Shown one piece after another: positions 1 through 11,133 of a stretch of DNA of 64,000 nucleotides (the first letter of the stretch is position 1; every line of letters starts with the position of its first letter). Origin of the DNA: Phoronis australis (Eukaryota > Phoronida > Phoronidae). A program made the translations under genes and the position numbers. Location: the NCBI GenBank assembly GCA_002633005.1, contig NMRA01000456.1, positions 187,147 through 251,146 on the forward strand, written 5' to 3'. The notes below the pieces were generated by a model that was not told the DNA's origin, ran no database searches, and worked only from the letters and a program-made list of their open reading frames with translations.

Positions 1-1078
1 AATGAAATACATGCCATTTCATATTGGCCAATGTGACTATTCTTGCACATTGCATTTGACCCAAGAGACTTTAAATTTACTGAGAGGGACTACAGTGACA
101 ACGGTCCTACTACTAGAAATGCATGCATTCAGATAGTCACAAGGGACACTTAGCCAACAGATGATGTCTTGCTCATGAAGTGCTTTCAGCTCTAATTCTA
201 TTAAGAGCCTTTAATTATCAGAACCATCAAGAGGGACCAGATTACTTAGGATTACCTAGTATATCCGATGTTTGCTACTTAAGGTTCAATTCAGAATTAG
301 GTGTTTCAGATGCCAAAGTTGGGTGTTAGCTGGCACCTTTAAATGTGATTACATTAAAATCTCACATATTTCGGATGAAATGATTGCCCAAATTTTTCTT
401 TTTACATTTTCAAAGGCGTCATACACTGTTCCGAATGCCCACTATTTCTGAAAACATTGTCTGACTTGAAAAAATAGGAAATTTCACTTGTTTGCCATAC
501 TGAGTCCTAAATTAATGAGATTTTACTATTTGACCGTTCAAGCCTTTTCAACCCCACAACTATCCGTTTCTATCCTATGTCTAGTCTCTACAACACTATT
601 CTTAACAATAAGCAATGACATTTAACCTAGAACCAGTCATGCACTAGACAGCACTATCTACACACACACAGTACCCTACCTAACCGCATATCAGTCTGCT
701 TCTCACAATTCAATCCCTTCACCTTGTATTCTCAGCAAGCTAATGATTATAAGGCAGCAAATTATATCAAAGGCAATTATCGTAAAAAGATCTAAAGGTC
801 TTAATGAGTTATCAAGTTATCTTTGATCGATAATTCTAAAAATCTGTTAAAGGAGAAATCTAGGATTTTCCTACATTTAGCCAAATGTTACAACGGGACA
901 CCGTTTTATTAAAAAATTCAAGCTGTCCAATACCAAGCATCCCTGAAACCAGAAGCTGAAATCATAATAATTCGTAGCTATTTCTCAGTGTCTGCCTATG
1001 GTAAACTCTTAGCTTGTATCGTGGGCTACATTAACTGTCTCTGCTCTTTGTAAAGCCATCGTTAGGAACTTCTGAATG

Positions 1079-1463
1079 ATTCTCCACCTTGGGACGGTAA
1101 AACATTAATTATTTTGCTCAATATTAAAGCTCATAACAAAATTTTAGAAATATGCAACACTGTTCATTTCAAAATTCAAGAATTACAAAACAATGACAAA
1201 TGACGACTCATCTCGATCTTACACACGATTAGGGTGCTTGAAAAGGTAGCGTTGGCAGCTATTTTTGAAGATTTTATCAACTGCCATGTCTATTTTCAGA
1301 CTCTGTCAAAACAGAATAGTCTTTGAAATTATTTTTACTAATATGACGAATGCAAAAATGGACTGCGTCCCGATCTAAAGAATCAAGAAAATTGAATTTC
1401 TGTTTGAATTTCTGCGTCCCAATTCTTAGAGACAGTACCAAACTGGAGAATTTATACTGTAAC
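1079..1463. repeat. Degenerate MITE-like element, copy A
   Basis: The right end reads toward CTGGAGAATTTATACTGTA and the left end toward TTCTCCACCTTGGGACGGTA, so the termini are imperfect inverted copies. Internal phrases (ATTATTTTGCTCA, TTGGCAGCTATTTTTGA) recur in the same order inside a TBC1D31 intron near 37,376-37,520. No protein coding is visible, so it looks like an old non-autonomous DNA transposon. Confidence 0.5.
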
Positions 1464-1500
1464 CATCACGCTCCAGTCATAGATTCCACATAGGCGGGAT

Positions 1501-1663
1501 TACCGTAATCGTTCGGGTTAACGCCCTGGGCGGTTAAATTGGCGAATCCAAAAAATCGGGGGAGGGCGGTTAACCGAGCAGTGGGCGGTTAAATCGAAAA
1601 TCCACCTAAAGTAGGAGGTGGGCGGTTAACTGAGCATGGGCGTTAACCCGAACGTTTACGGTA
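1501..1663. repeat. Short MITE with 26-bp terminal inverted repeats
   Basis: The two ends are reverse complements over 26 bases with one mismatch. The left end starts TACCGTAATCGTTCGGG and the right end finishes AACCCGAACGTTTACGGTA. The interior carries four GGGCGGTTAA motifs. The element is 163 bp, non-coding, and much more GC-rich than its surroundings. The near-perfect ends suggest fairly recent insertion. Confidence 0.75.
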
Positions 1664-4600
1664 AGTGACACGGTCTCCCGGGCACAACCGAGTCACAGAC
1701 TGCAACCTCGACATAGCAATGAGTACAGAAGCCTCAGATACCAAATGTTTGAAATTACATGGGGACTGGAATTTAGTATAAGATTATAAAATGTACTAAT
1801 GCATCATTGGCGTCAATCGAGAAAGATAAAAGCAGGAATCAACTAAAAACTCATACTCCCTATTTCACAAATTGGACATCAAAGTCCTTGGTGGGTGGTC
1901 ATTTTCCACACTTGCCGTGTAATTCGCTAAAAGTGGAGGTCATGCTTGCCCTTTCAGCAAACTTTGAAAGCAGTTTTCAAATTTCCCTCCAAACTTTTGA
2001 GGGTTGTCGAGGGTTACAGAGAATTTTGTTCCAGTGAAATTGATACGAGTCATTTTTCTTATCTGTTAATAGGCCAAAACGGGGTTCGATCCTCAGAGGC
2101 TCATAAAAGAATACTGACGTAAAAGACTTTAAGCTCTCGTGTTAACAATTCAATAAAAAAATGGACTACTAGATTTTTTTCCGAAGAATTAAGAAAGCTT
2201 GGAAACACTGAGCCTGGATACAGAACTGACCATTCGTGCACAGTTTTGTTTTGCCGATCAATAATTTTTCTAGAGCCCCAGGATTCTGGCTCTTAAACAG
2301 CTCCATATTAAAGGATGAAAAGTGTATTGATTTAATTAAAAATGAAATTTATAACATCAAATCAGAATACGCAGTATTTTCCTATGATAGAACAACCCCA
2401 TTTTCAATAGTCCCAATAATGAGTTTCATTAGCAGATCCAATATTTTTTGATACCACGCTAATTAAACTTTGGTTGGCAACGATTCACTTTCGCATACAA
2501 GGAAAATAAGATGAGTAATCATGTGACTATCTTGCAGAATCACATTTGATATCTTGTTGGAGTTGACCAACCACTGTGACTCACACATCTTCCATGAGAT
2601 TTTGGAAGAATTAGCCGATTAATTGGAAACTATTCCAAGTTATGAAAGATCATTTAGTAAGAACCAGTGCAAGACAGCTTGCACAAGGCAAAAAACGTCA
2701 TAATTCATGAACTTAGACGGCTCGAATTCCTAACATTGTGGACCTTTTGGTGACAAAATAGCCGATGGAGTAAAAAAAACAGACGCACCACAGTGAATTG
2801 TGCGTTTGTGCTTGTTTAGGGGACTTTTGTCTCATTTTCTCGGACTTTTTGTTTCTCACAGGCGGACCTTTTTGCCCACTTCGCCAAATGAGGGGCTCAT
2901 TCAAGCCCCCGAGCAACCCCGCATGGAATAATTTTCATGAAAATTTGTATTTATGCAATGATAATATAATGATTATGGTAATAAATGCAAACAATAACAG
3001 GATGCCAAAATATTTCAACTTTAAAAACATCAGGGGTAAATTCTGCGACAAGACATGAGAAATTACCCACACATTTTACAAACATATAACAAAAATTAAG
3101 ATTTCACGAAGGGCAGATGCAAACTCGAGCAATGAATTATTGTGAAATCAAACTCTGGTATAAATCAGGAATCTGTCAATTTTCATTGTTTCTTTCCTCA
3201 AAATGGCATCCATATCAGGTGTACCAAAAATGTTTTACATTCACAAGGCTGTACACATTTTAGTTTTACAACCAGATAAATTAAATAATAATAAAATTTC
3301 AGTTATTTATTTCTCACATCAAACCAAACTGAGTGCTCCTGTTTACTTATAAACTGCATTTAGTCCTGTTTACCAGGCTAAAAATGAATACTGAATTAGG
3401 CCTATTACTCTCGTAAAATCGGTCTCATGGCATCCCTTACCATGATAGGACTTGATTTTAGTTACTAAAAGAACATCAAAACCATTTGCAATTCAACAAA
3501 ACCCTTCAGTTCATTGTAGTTGGCCAAACCCAAAATTGCAAATTTGAATATGGTGTTCCAACGCAATGCCTCTTACTTGAGTTGCTAACTTATTCATGAT
3601 TGGATGGTCGTGGTAATGTTTTTAAACTTAAACCCCAAAGTGCTTCAGTTAAGAATTCATAGTTGACAGGTGCACAACAGAAAAATGAAACTTTAATTCT
3701 TGGACACAAAACATGTCTCTATAACTGCATAACTGCCTTATCAGCAGCTGAGCTGTAAAAAACTTATTTAGAACTAAATCAACAACACTGACTTCTCTGA
3801 CAAATGTAACTTTGATACTTCTTGATACATTTGTCAGAGTATCAGGATACAATGGTATCCAATTTTCAAAATGAGGGTTTTGGGTAAATTTCAATTTTGT
3901 GTAATTTCAAAACAGAATAAACTCAAAAGACAGAATTAAAAAATTGTGAAGAATGCATCAAATTTTATTAAATACCATTAAATACCTAACTCAGTTTAAA
4001 TAATGCACGTTCAATATTGGATCACGTTTGGAACACCCAATATAAACAAGCCATTTGAGTCTCTGACATTTGTCAAAATGAACACAAATCATGAAATTTC
4101 CCTTTAATTTGGAATTGACTACGCACTACGTCATCACGTGTAAATCATCAATAGTGCTCTAACCAAAATTAAATTACCTAGGATGTCAATTATTTAATGT
4201 CACCATCAACTTAATTCACCGAGACATTGCTTCTAAAGCGTGTTACTGCAGATGCATTGAGATTTCTCCATCTCTTAGTCAAGGGGTGGAAACAAATTCC
4301 ATAGCCACGCCTCTAAATTCTAGGCAACTGAGTGCTTAACAGCAGGAACAAGGCTACTGCATCTACACAAAAACATGAAGGTATTATGATTAGATAGGTC
4401 AGTTCTACAGTTTGGAGGCTCATAGATGAACATGGCCATCGGAGGAAATTAAGTGATGAGTAATTCATAAAAAATGGCAGCACTTATCCTAACAGGATGA
4501 GGCAAAATTAGTAAGTGATAACTCAAAACACTCAGGCTATAATCCAAATAAAATTATTATGAGGTATCACCAAGCAACAGATTCAGCCAATGTCAAGCAA

Positions 4601-5286
4601 CAAAAATAACATTGACATTTTCCGGGGCAAAACTACTTGTGAAGTAGAAAACCATTTTAATGACAATTTGCTAAGACTAGTTGCCATAAAAAGAAAAAAA
4701 AATGAACTATAGTTGTAAGTCTGACAAATTCTTCGAAGATTACCTGTATGTAAAAGCAAATGCATGCTGATCATTAATAAGGAAGAAAATTCTACATCTA
4801 CACAGCCATTCCCAGTTAGTGTAAGATCATTTCACAGAACCATACAAAATTAAAAGAAAATCTAGTCTACCATCAAAGTTAATGACAAGCGTAACAAATA
4901 TTTTTGGCTACATACAGGATACAGCTTGTGATATCACACGGCACAAACATTATCCACGCAAGCATGCTTGACTGACGAATCAATCATTGACTTGCATCAA
5001 AACATCTAAATTTCTCAAAAAACGACCTAACATTCACAGTTCAAGCAAGTAAAGGTTTATTCACCAAAAACATTTCTGTTATACAACCAGCTCAGCTTGC
5101 CAGCACATCATGACAAACAGGGAATATATAAACAGAGCAGAAAACACAAGGGGTGTTAAAATAAGCATGGTGCTTACACTGCTCACACTGACAATATCAC
5201 AAACTAAATTAATAAATTATTGATTGGACAGCAAAACTAAAGTTAAGAAGAAAATAGTTTACCATAAACAACAAAATAGTCACCCA
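1664..5286. other. Gene-free stretch, possibly 3' UTR in its right part
   Basis: I see no exon with convincing coding and splice signals here. The open frames are short and show no family features. If the terminal exon ending at 5,287 is real, the minus-strand sequence below it would be 3' UTR. Minus-strand AATAAA motifs (TTTATT on plus) occur near 5,056 and 3,305. Confidence 0.4.
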
Positions 5287-5356
5287 CTATTTGGTAGCAG
5301 CCACCATCAAGCATGAAAAAAAGACAATGAAAACGATTAGACTGATGGCGTAGATC
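5287..5356 (-). CDS. Candidate last exon encoding a C-terminal membrane anchor
   Basis: On the minus strand a strong acceptor (TTGTCCTTTTTCAG) is followed by an open stretch of 22 codons and a TAG stop. In phase 2 it encodes IYAISLIVFIVFFSCLMVAA plus two more residues, a textbook single transmembrane segment at a C terminus, as in tail-anchored proteins. It could be the last exon of the gene that starts at 10,706 minus, but I could not find exons linking the two, and that first exon ends in phase 1. The phase and the link are inference. Other reading phases give no recognisable product. Confidence 0.35.
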
Positions 5357-6972
5357 CTGAAAAAGGACAATAACAGTCATTGTAACATAGCAAAGCTAAA
5401 AGGGAAGGTAACCATTTGTAGAGTGATTTACATTTAAACTACCATTTTATGGTTAGGCCAAAAAGCATAGTTGGTTGCAGTCTCTGTTTTATTGCAAATC
5501 GAGTTGGTAGAGGGTAATATTTAGTCGCTCACATTTTCAAAGATGAAAATCCACCCGAGAAGAGCAGAAATGATATGGGACTTATTTTGTTACCTATCGC
5601 TTAGCAAACCATGGCGATTCAAACCTTCCTTTCCCTTGCATATGTGCAGCTTTTCAAAAAAAACATGAGACCTTGGCCGAAGATGATGTGAGGGGGCAGT
5701 TTTTTCACTCGGTGAGCGCAGGTCTCAAAATGAATCGAAGGAAGAGACCGGAACCGAATATGCTTTGTTGGCCTTATCCTAAATAAATTTTCAAGGTTTA
5801 ATAAATTCTCCCAGGTTCTAATTAATTATGCATGCATCACTCTGGAAGTGGCATTCGCAGCCCCAATCAGTCACCACCACCTATGTCTGTGCGACGACTG
5901 ATTGCGGACATCTGTCGATTGTATACTGTTTTTCAAAAATTGCGTTCAACTAGTATTCTCAGATAATCCCAGATTGAACCTAGGAACCAAAATGATTAGT
6001 TCCTAGATCGAAGTATAACTCAGCTGAGCAAGAGTTAGACAATGTTTCATCCGCAGAGGACAAGAAACGGCAGGAGTTGTCGACTACAAAAACGCGAATC
6101 GCAAAAACGGAGAAGTTGTACTGGCTGCTGGCAGGTTGCCCTACAGTGACAGTTCACATGCACGGGCGACACCAACTTAGCAGACTTGAGAGTCACTATA
6201 GCGGCTGCAGCTCACAACAGAGCAAAGAAAGGAAAGACCGACGGTTTGACATACTTCACAACAAGTTCACCAGCTACCTTCAAGATCTCTGCACACATGT
6301 TCCTTTCATAATCCAGTGATAAGAAATGTTGGCCACACGCAATAGTTCCAGGCATACTGAATAAGACTGGGAGAAGGACAGCGAACAGTCCAATGTGTTA
6401 CAAGATGACAAACACAATGACGTATCCATGTCAAATATGGTCCTAAGTGGTTGTAAACATACGCAAAGCTGGCAGGGAATGATTCACGAGCGAACATCAC
6501 TTTCAGAGTGGCACATGCATAATTAATTATGGAACTTAATTAACTTGAACATTTATCTCTAAGTAAGATAACAAGAAAACGGTAATTTGACTAAAAATGA
6601 TAGTACAAATAGTTGCCTTACCTTTTCTGGCTAAACAAACAAATTCTGTCCTAGTCTACTGTTGTTTTAAAAATTGACATTGCATTTTCAATTGTTTATT
6701 TTTTCAAAGACAAACATTCATCTGACACAGCTCAGAAGTGGTGTAGTTCTAGCCAGCTTTCAAAATGCAACAACCTGTTTACGTGAACACACTTTCTTTT
6801 TTTCACAGTTTCAAAAATGAGTTGGCCGCAGACCAGAATCAAAACTGCAGTTTTTCCATATACAAGATTAAACCACACAGTAAACAATTATTCTCACAAC
6901 AAACTACAGATTAAAGGTTCGTTCCAAGGCAGACCTGAGGATACAGCTGCAATAAATAACTTTGGGGAGAGT

Positions 6973-7277
6973 TACGGTAAAAAGTCTCCAATTTGGGATA
7001 GCGAAAAATAAATGATTTTGCCCAAGGTTGGACCTTGTTCCAAATTCTAGAAACAGCCAATATTTGTTCCCCCAAATTAAGAATCACCTGAAAAACGTGA
7101 AAATTATCCAACATGCAGATTGAAACAAAACACATTTTCTGAAATTTGAGAAATAAAATGAATGCCAAAATCGCCTTGTCCCAAATTTCAAAATTTGCTT
7201 ACCGGTACTCAATTTTTTCAGGACTTTCATGTCCCAAATTCTAGAGACTGTCCCAAACTGGAGAATTTTTAAAGTAC
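6973..7277. repeat. MITE with TACGGTAAAAA-type inverted ends
   Basis: The left end is TACGGTAAAAAGTCTCCA followed by TTTGGGATAG. The reverse complement of the right end is GTACTTTAAAAATTCTCCA followed by GTTTGGGACAG. The 305-bp element is non-coding and related to the copies at 1,079 and about 37,376, which share the TCTCCA and TTTGGGA blocks. Confidence 0.65.
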
Positions 7278-9984
7278 CTGCTTACAATATAGGAAGGGAA
7301 GGAACCTTCATGAAATAGTCTGGATCAATCTAGCTACACAGTTTTGGTGCTGGAGTTAACATACCGGTAAAATATATCATTATAAAGCCATTAAAAGCTA
7401 CGGCTCAATCCACTTTCACCAAGCAGGACTCGATTGGCTTGCAGGTCGCGACCTCAGATATTGTTTGGTGACCTGGTAAAAACCCAGGTTATCAGGACCA
7501 TGTACAAGCACATACTCAAAATACTAGCATAGGAAGTAAAAATTGGAAGGGCCCCTGTATGAGTCACGCACCAGTAAAGTGTCTCAATTATCTGTTATTA
7601 CCCAGGGATGTAAACCAGTGAGGGATATTGGGTGCGAAAGGAGACAATTGTTCGCTACCGAGCACACTAGACACTCAATTTTTCATTTGTCTAAAGAAAA
7701 GAAAAGGTTATCCAGCTAATCTCGGGTGTACTTGGTGGGCATTTGCTGTTTTTTCACTTTTTAAAAGATCTCATTGATTTAATACTTGGCTCTTGACAAC
7801 ATGCGCCATTAGCAGGGGGGAGGGGACTTTCACAAACCTCCCTCCCCTATGAGGTTGCCTTGTTTTGGCAACCTTGTTGGCAACCAATTTTGCCATGTCG
7901 CATTTGGAGAGTTGACGTTATACTAAACACATCTGCCCAAACAAAACCCAAGAAGTACTTCTTTGGAACTGTTTAAGGTCCAACAGTAACCCACGGTGGC
8001 TGATTAAGAGGAGTGACACCCCACCTGCCGAGTCAGGTAACCTGTGTTGTAGTCAGAGAGCATTGTCTTAGACGTCTTATTCCGACTTCCAAATGGATGA
8101 GAAAAAGTGAACATAATTATCACATGGATATAGCTACATTCTCAAGGAGTGATTTTCATAAATAGCCCGATAGTCTTAACTGAAACCTGTGTCAACATGG
8201 CACGGGTACATTTACATTGGCTTATCAGGTAAATACATGGCAAACATAGTACACCACTAGAAAATGGACGTGTTACGCGTACGTGATGTACAGCAATGGG
8301 AAAGCTTAACTAAAAGCAGTAATATATTTTGATTAAATTCATATTCCATGTTGCCAATTCTTGCATACGAATATCAAGATTAGTCTTTGAAGTTTCAATG
8401 GCAATGTTTTTTTTTACTTTGTATTTGTCAAAAACATTGAATTTTGCATTAGACAAACTTTAACCAGTTTCTCTAAGACTGTACGTCCAACAGTTCATGA
8501 GTGTCATATTGGCATGTCAAACAGAACAAACCTTTTTCCATCTGAACCAAACACAATCTAAATTAAGTGGACCAAGAGAACGGTTATTACTCACTCATTC
8601 CATTTTACGTTTGCAATCAATTTTCACACGTTTTGAAAGTTAGGTTGAAGTCTGAAGTACTCTGGTGACACAATCTAGCATCAACTGCATTGATGACATC
8701 AGGTCTGATTTAATACATGGATTGATGGCAGTGAATTCCCACAGCCACTTAAATCCATTGTCACAGTGTAAGTTGGTTAATGGATGTCCACTAATACAAG
8801 TAGGGTTAAAGGCAACAGAATCATCAGAACCCAGTTTTGTCTTCAGTCCAATTGCAGCTCATGAGTAACACCTGCTGACAGGAAACCATCACTTTAAACA
8901 GTGGATCACCACAGCATGACAGCCTGCATTGCTCAGGACACACTGTATTGTCAGGAGGAAAACAATGACCTACACCCAGGTTTTTATACATACATCTACT
9001 CTCTGCATCGTGCCCCAGTTCCAAGCACCACATGAGAACTGAGTTACTTAAATCATTAGTTATTACAGCATGAACAGATTGTCGAGGGTAAATTATTAAA
9101 CCACACATGGACAAGCCACCACCTTTTGGCAAATTTCCCGTATAGCCAAATGTTAACCAGTGTTAAAAATCCACCAGAATCCAGACTTGAAATCGAGATC
9201 ACTGGCGGGTGAGCCTAATATCGAAACTGACTGGTCTAAGCAATTGCCCTTCAGCAAACGATTTGGAGAGGGCTTATTTGATTGCCCAACAAACCAGGAA
9301 GTCACCTGATGCCCCAGCGCGTTATACCTGGCCACATGCTAAAAAACATCCATTGCCAGCCATGTTTATCACAACAATGTCAACATACTTTGTTTGGATA
9401 GTTGATGTATCATATACAATTTGCACACAAAACATAGCATTGTTCCTCAATTTAAATCATCAGTTGAACTTTCCCAGAACAGGAACTTCACAATACCACT
9501 TCACAGCAGCCAGTATCCTGGTAAATGATACAGGTGCTCAAACTATAGTAACTGACCCATACAGTATACTATCTCCATAGTGCCTTGTGGTGACATGTTG
9601 AAAAATTGACCAGAACCAACACTTGTACCCAGGACCTTCAGGATACGAGTATTTACTTTTAGTGTTTGCCGTTTGGCCAAGAGGCAATTGCTCATGGGCA
9701 AGGGATTTAGAAAGGCTTACGTCACACCTACAAGTGACATACTGCTAGTACTAAGTATCACAACACTCCTTCCTCTTCTGTAGAAAAGATGCGCATCCTT
9801 AGGCTACCTGTCTCAGAAACACCCTTAGCATTGCGAGCAATGAACAAATGGTCAGTAGCCAGATGGACTGTGTGAAAAGAAGTTTGATTTCAGGAGCATT
9901 TGTTCAAGCTAGAAAGAGATACAGACATCAAATGCTTCCAAAGTTGTCCCTCTATGTATAAACGTTACTAATACTAGTAACATG

Positions 9985-10500
9985 ACTTTGATGATTTAAT
10001 CAGTGTGAGGCATAATTCGGCATAAAGCTTCGGGTGTATGGAGAGCCTTTTATGGGATGGCCACTGTCTCTACTGAGTGAGGCCAGTCGAGACAGTGGCA
10101 CTGTCTAACCTCCCCTTGATTGGTGCTAAGACTGTTCATCACCCCTGGAGGTCACTATAGTGATAGCCAGGACCGTGGATAATTAGAGCACATTTCCATC
10201 ATTGTGTCTGTGGAGTGTGGTGAGCGAGGTTGTGTGCAGGAGATGGTAGAAGTGGCGTGTTGTCGACGGGCTAATACGATGAATCATATGAGCCTCTGTT
10301 AACCACTCGCTAACAAATGGGCAATTGCCTAGGCTATAGACAGCATAGTATTAGCCCAATGCCAATGCGGACTGTCCAATGCCAATGATACTGAATTATA
10401 TAACATTATAACAAGCTTGGTTGGCTATCACTATCAGTGCCGTGGCGTGGGTCACTGGTTCAATTCCCAAGTTGGTGACCTCTGAAATTACTACGGATGT
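9985..10500 (+). repeat. SINE-like sequence, tail of one copy and head of another
   Basis: At 9,985-10,095 the block AATCAGTGTGAGGCATAA through CCACTGTCTCTACT matches the tail of the SINE near 43,575-43,660. At 10,270-10,340 the head block (AATCATATGAGCCTCTGTTA, then CACTCGCTAACA and GCAATTGCCTA) matches the heads near 43,000, 43,390, 44,725 and 45,075. The tRNA-like core is degenerate in this copy. Confidence 0.55.
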
Positions 10501-10576
10501 GATAAAAATGTCTACTTCAATAATATGTTTGTGAACAATATCTTTAACTAGCAACGGAAATGAGTTACAAGTATAC

Positions 10577-10706
10577 CTTGGCGTTCAGGAAATTCTATTT
10601 GAACACGATCTGATGAAACTGCTCCGTACTCGGTCTCTTTGCCGACATCGTCATCTGCTTTGGTAACTTGGAATCTCACAGAGGTCTTCGACTTTGACTC
10701 GGTCAT
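10577..10706 (-). CDS. First coding exon of an unidentified gene with an RFQV motif
   Basis: The minus-strand ATG at 10,706 opens 43 codons and ends in phase 1 at a CAAG|GTATAC donor. The peptide begins MTESKSKTSVRFQVTKAD and is hydrophilic and acidic. RFQV fits the RFx[V/I] docking motif for SPAK/OSR1 kinases, seen in the cytosolic N termini of SLC12 cation-chloride cotransporters. That is only a motif match, and no transporter exon is visible in the remaining 10 kb. The gene may leave the window or be a short membrane protein ending at 5,287. It lies head to head with RNF212, the two ATGs 427 bases apart. Confidence 0.55.
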
Positions 10707-11133
10707 CTCAAGTTGTTCAGTGAGTTTTATCTTTGAAAACTAAGAAGGAAACTTGACTGATTTCAGAAGCTACGAGTCCGAGAAGTCAAGATCATACTGA
10801 GTCAGCGGGTCAAGATGTCGGAATATGTGTGAACGATGCAAATGTGCATCGTTGTAGTGAAGCGTTATAACACTACAGAGTATTTTAAAAATAGCATGGA
10901 TCAAAAGTCTTTTCGAAAGAAATTTGACAACATTAGCTAATTTGAATATAAAATAAAACTGTTGCAATATTTTACAAAACATGAAATTTATAATCTATGG
11001 ATGAAATACGCACCACGTAACATTTTATAAAAGAAAGTGCTAGGTTTGTTTATTTTTCATATCGGGGACTTTGCAGACGACAAAAATATCTGCATTTGTG
11101 ACCGTCAAGTCTCGAGGTTTATTTGTCCTAAAA
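10707..11133. promoter_or_regulatory. Likely bidirectional promoter of RNF212 and the RFQV-exon gene
   Basis: This 427-bp gap separates two divergent start codons, so it must hold both 5' UTRs and probably both promoters. No clear TATA box is placed correctly for either gene. The assignment rests on geometry only. Confidence 0.5.

Larger units (their letters stand above)
5357..10576. other. Unassigned stretch, intron-like, with repeats
   Basis: No convincing exon was found on either strand. It may be intron of the minus-strand gene whose first exon is at 10,577-10,706. It contains a MITE (6,973-7,277) and a SINE-like tail (9,985-10,160). The GTTTGGTGACCTGG block near 7,463 recurs near 45,658. 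A 9-nt candidate microexon with good flanking splice sites (TTTAG, CCAGAAAAG, GTAAGG on minus) lies near 6,620 but cannot be confirmed. Confidence 0.35.

Noticed and set aside
6077-6319. 80-codon plus-strand frame near 6.1 kb
   Set aside because: No splice signals or family motif, and composition is not distinct from the flanks.
8824-9132. Cys-rich 102-codon minus-strand frame
   Set aside because: No splice context, no domain pattern and no conservation cue.
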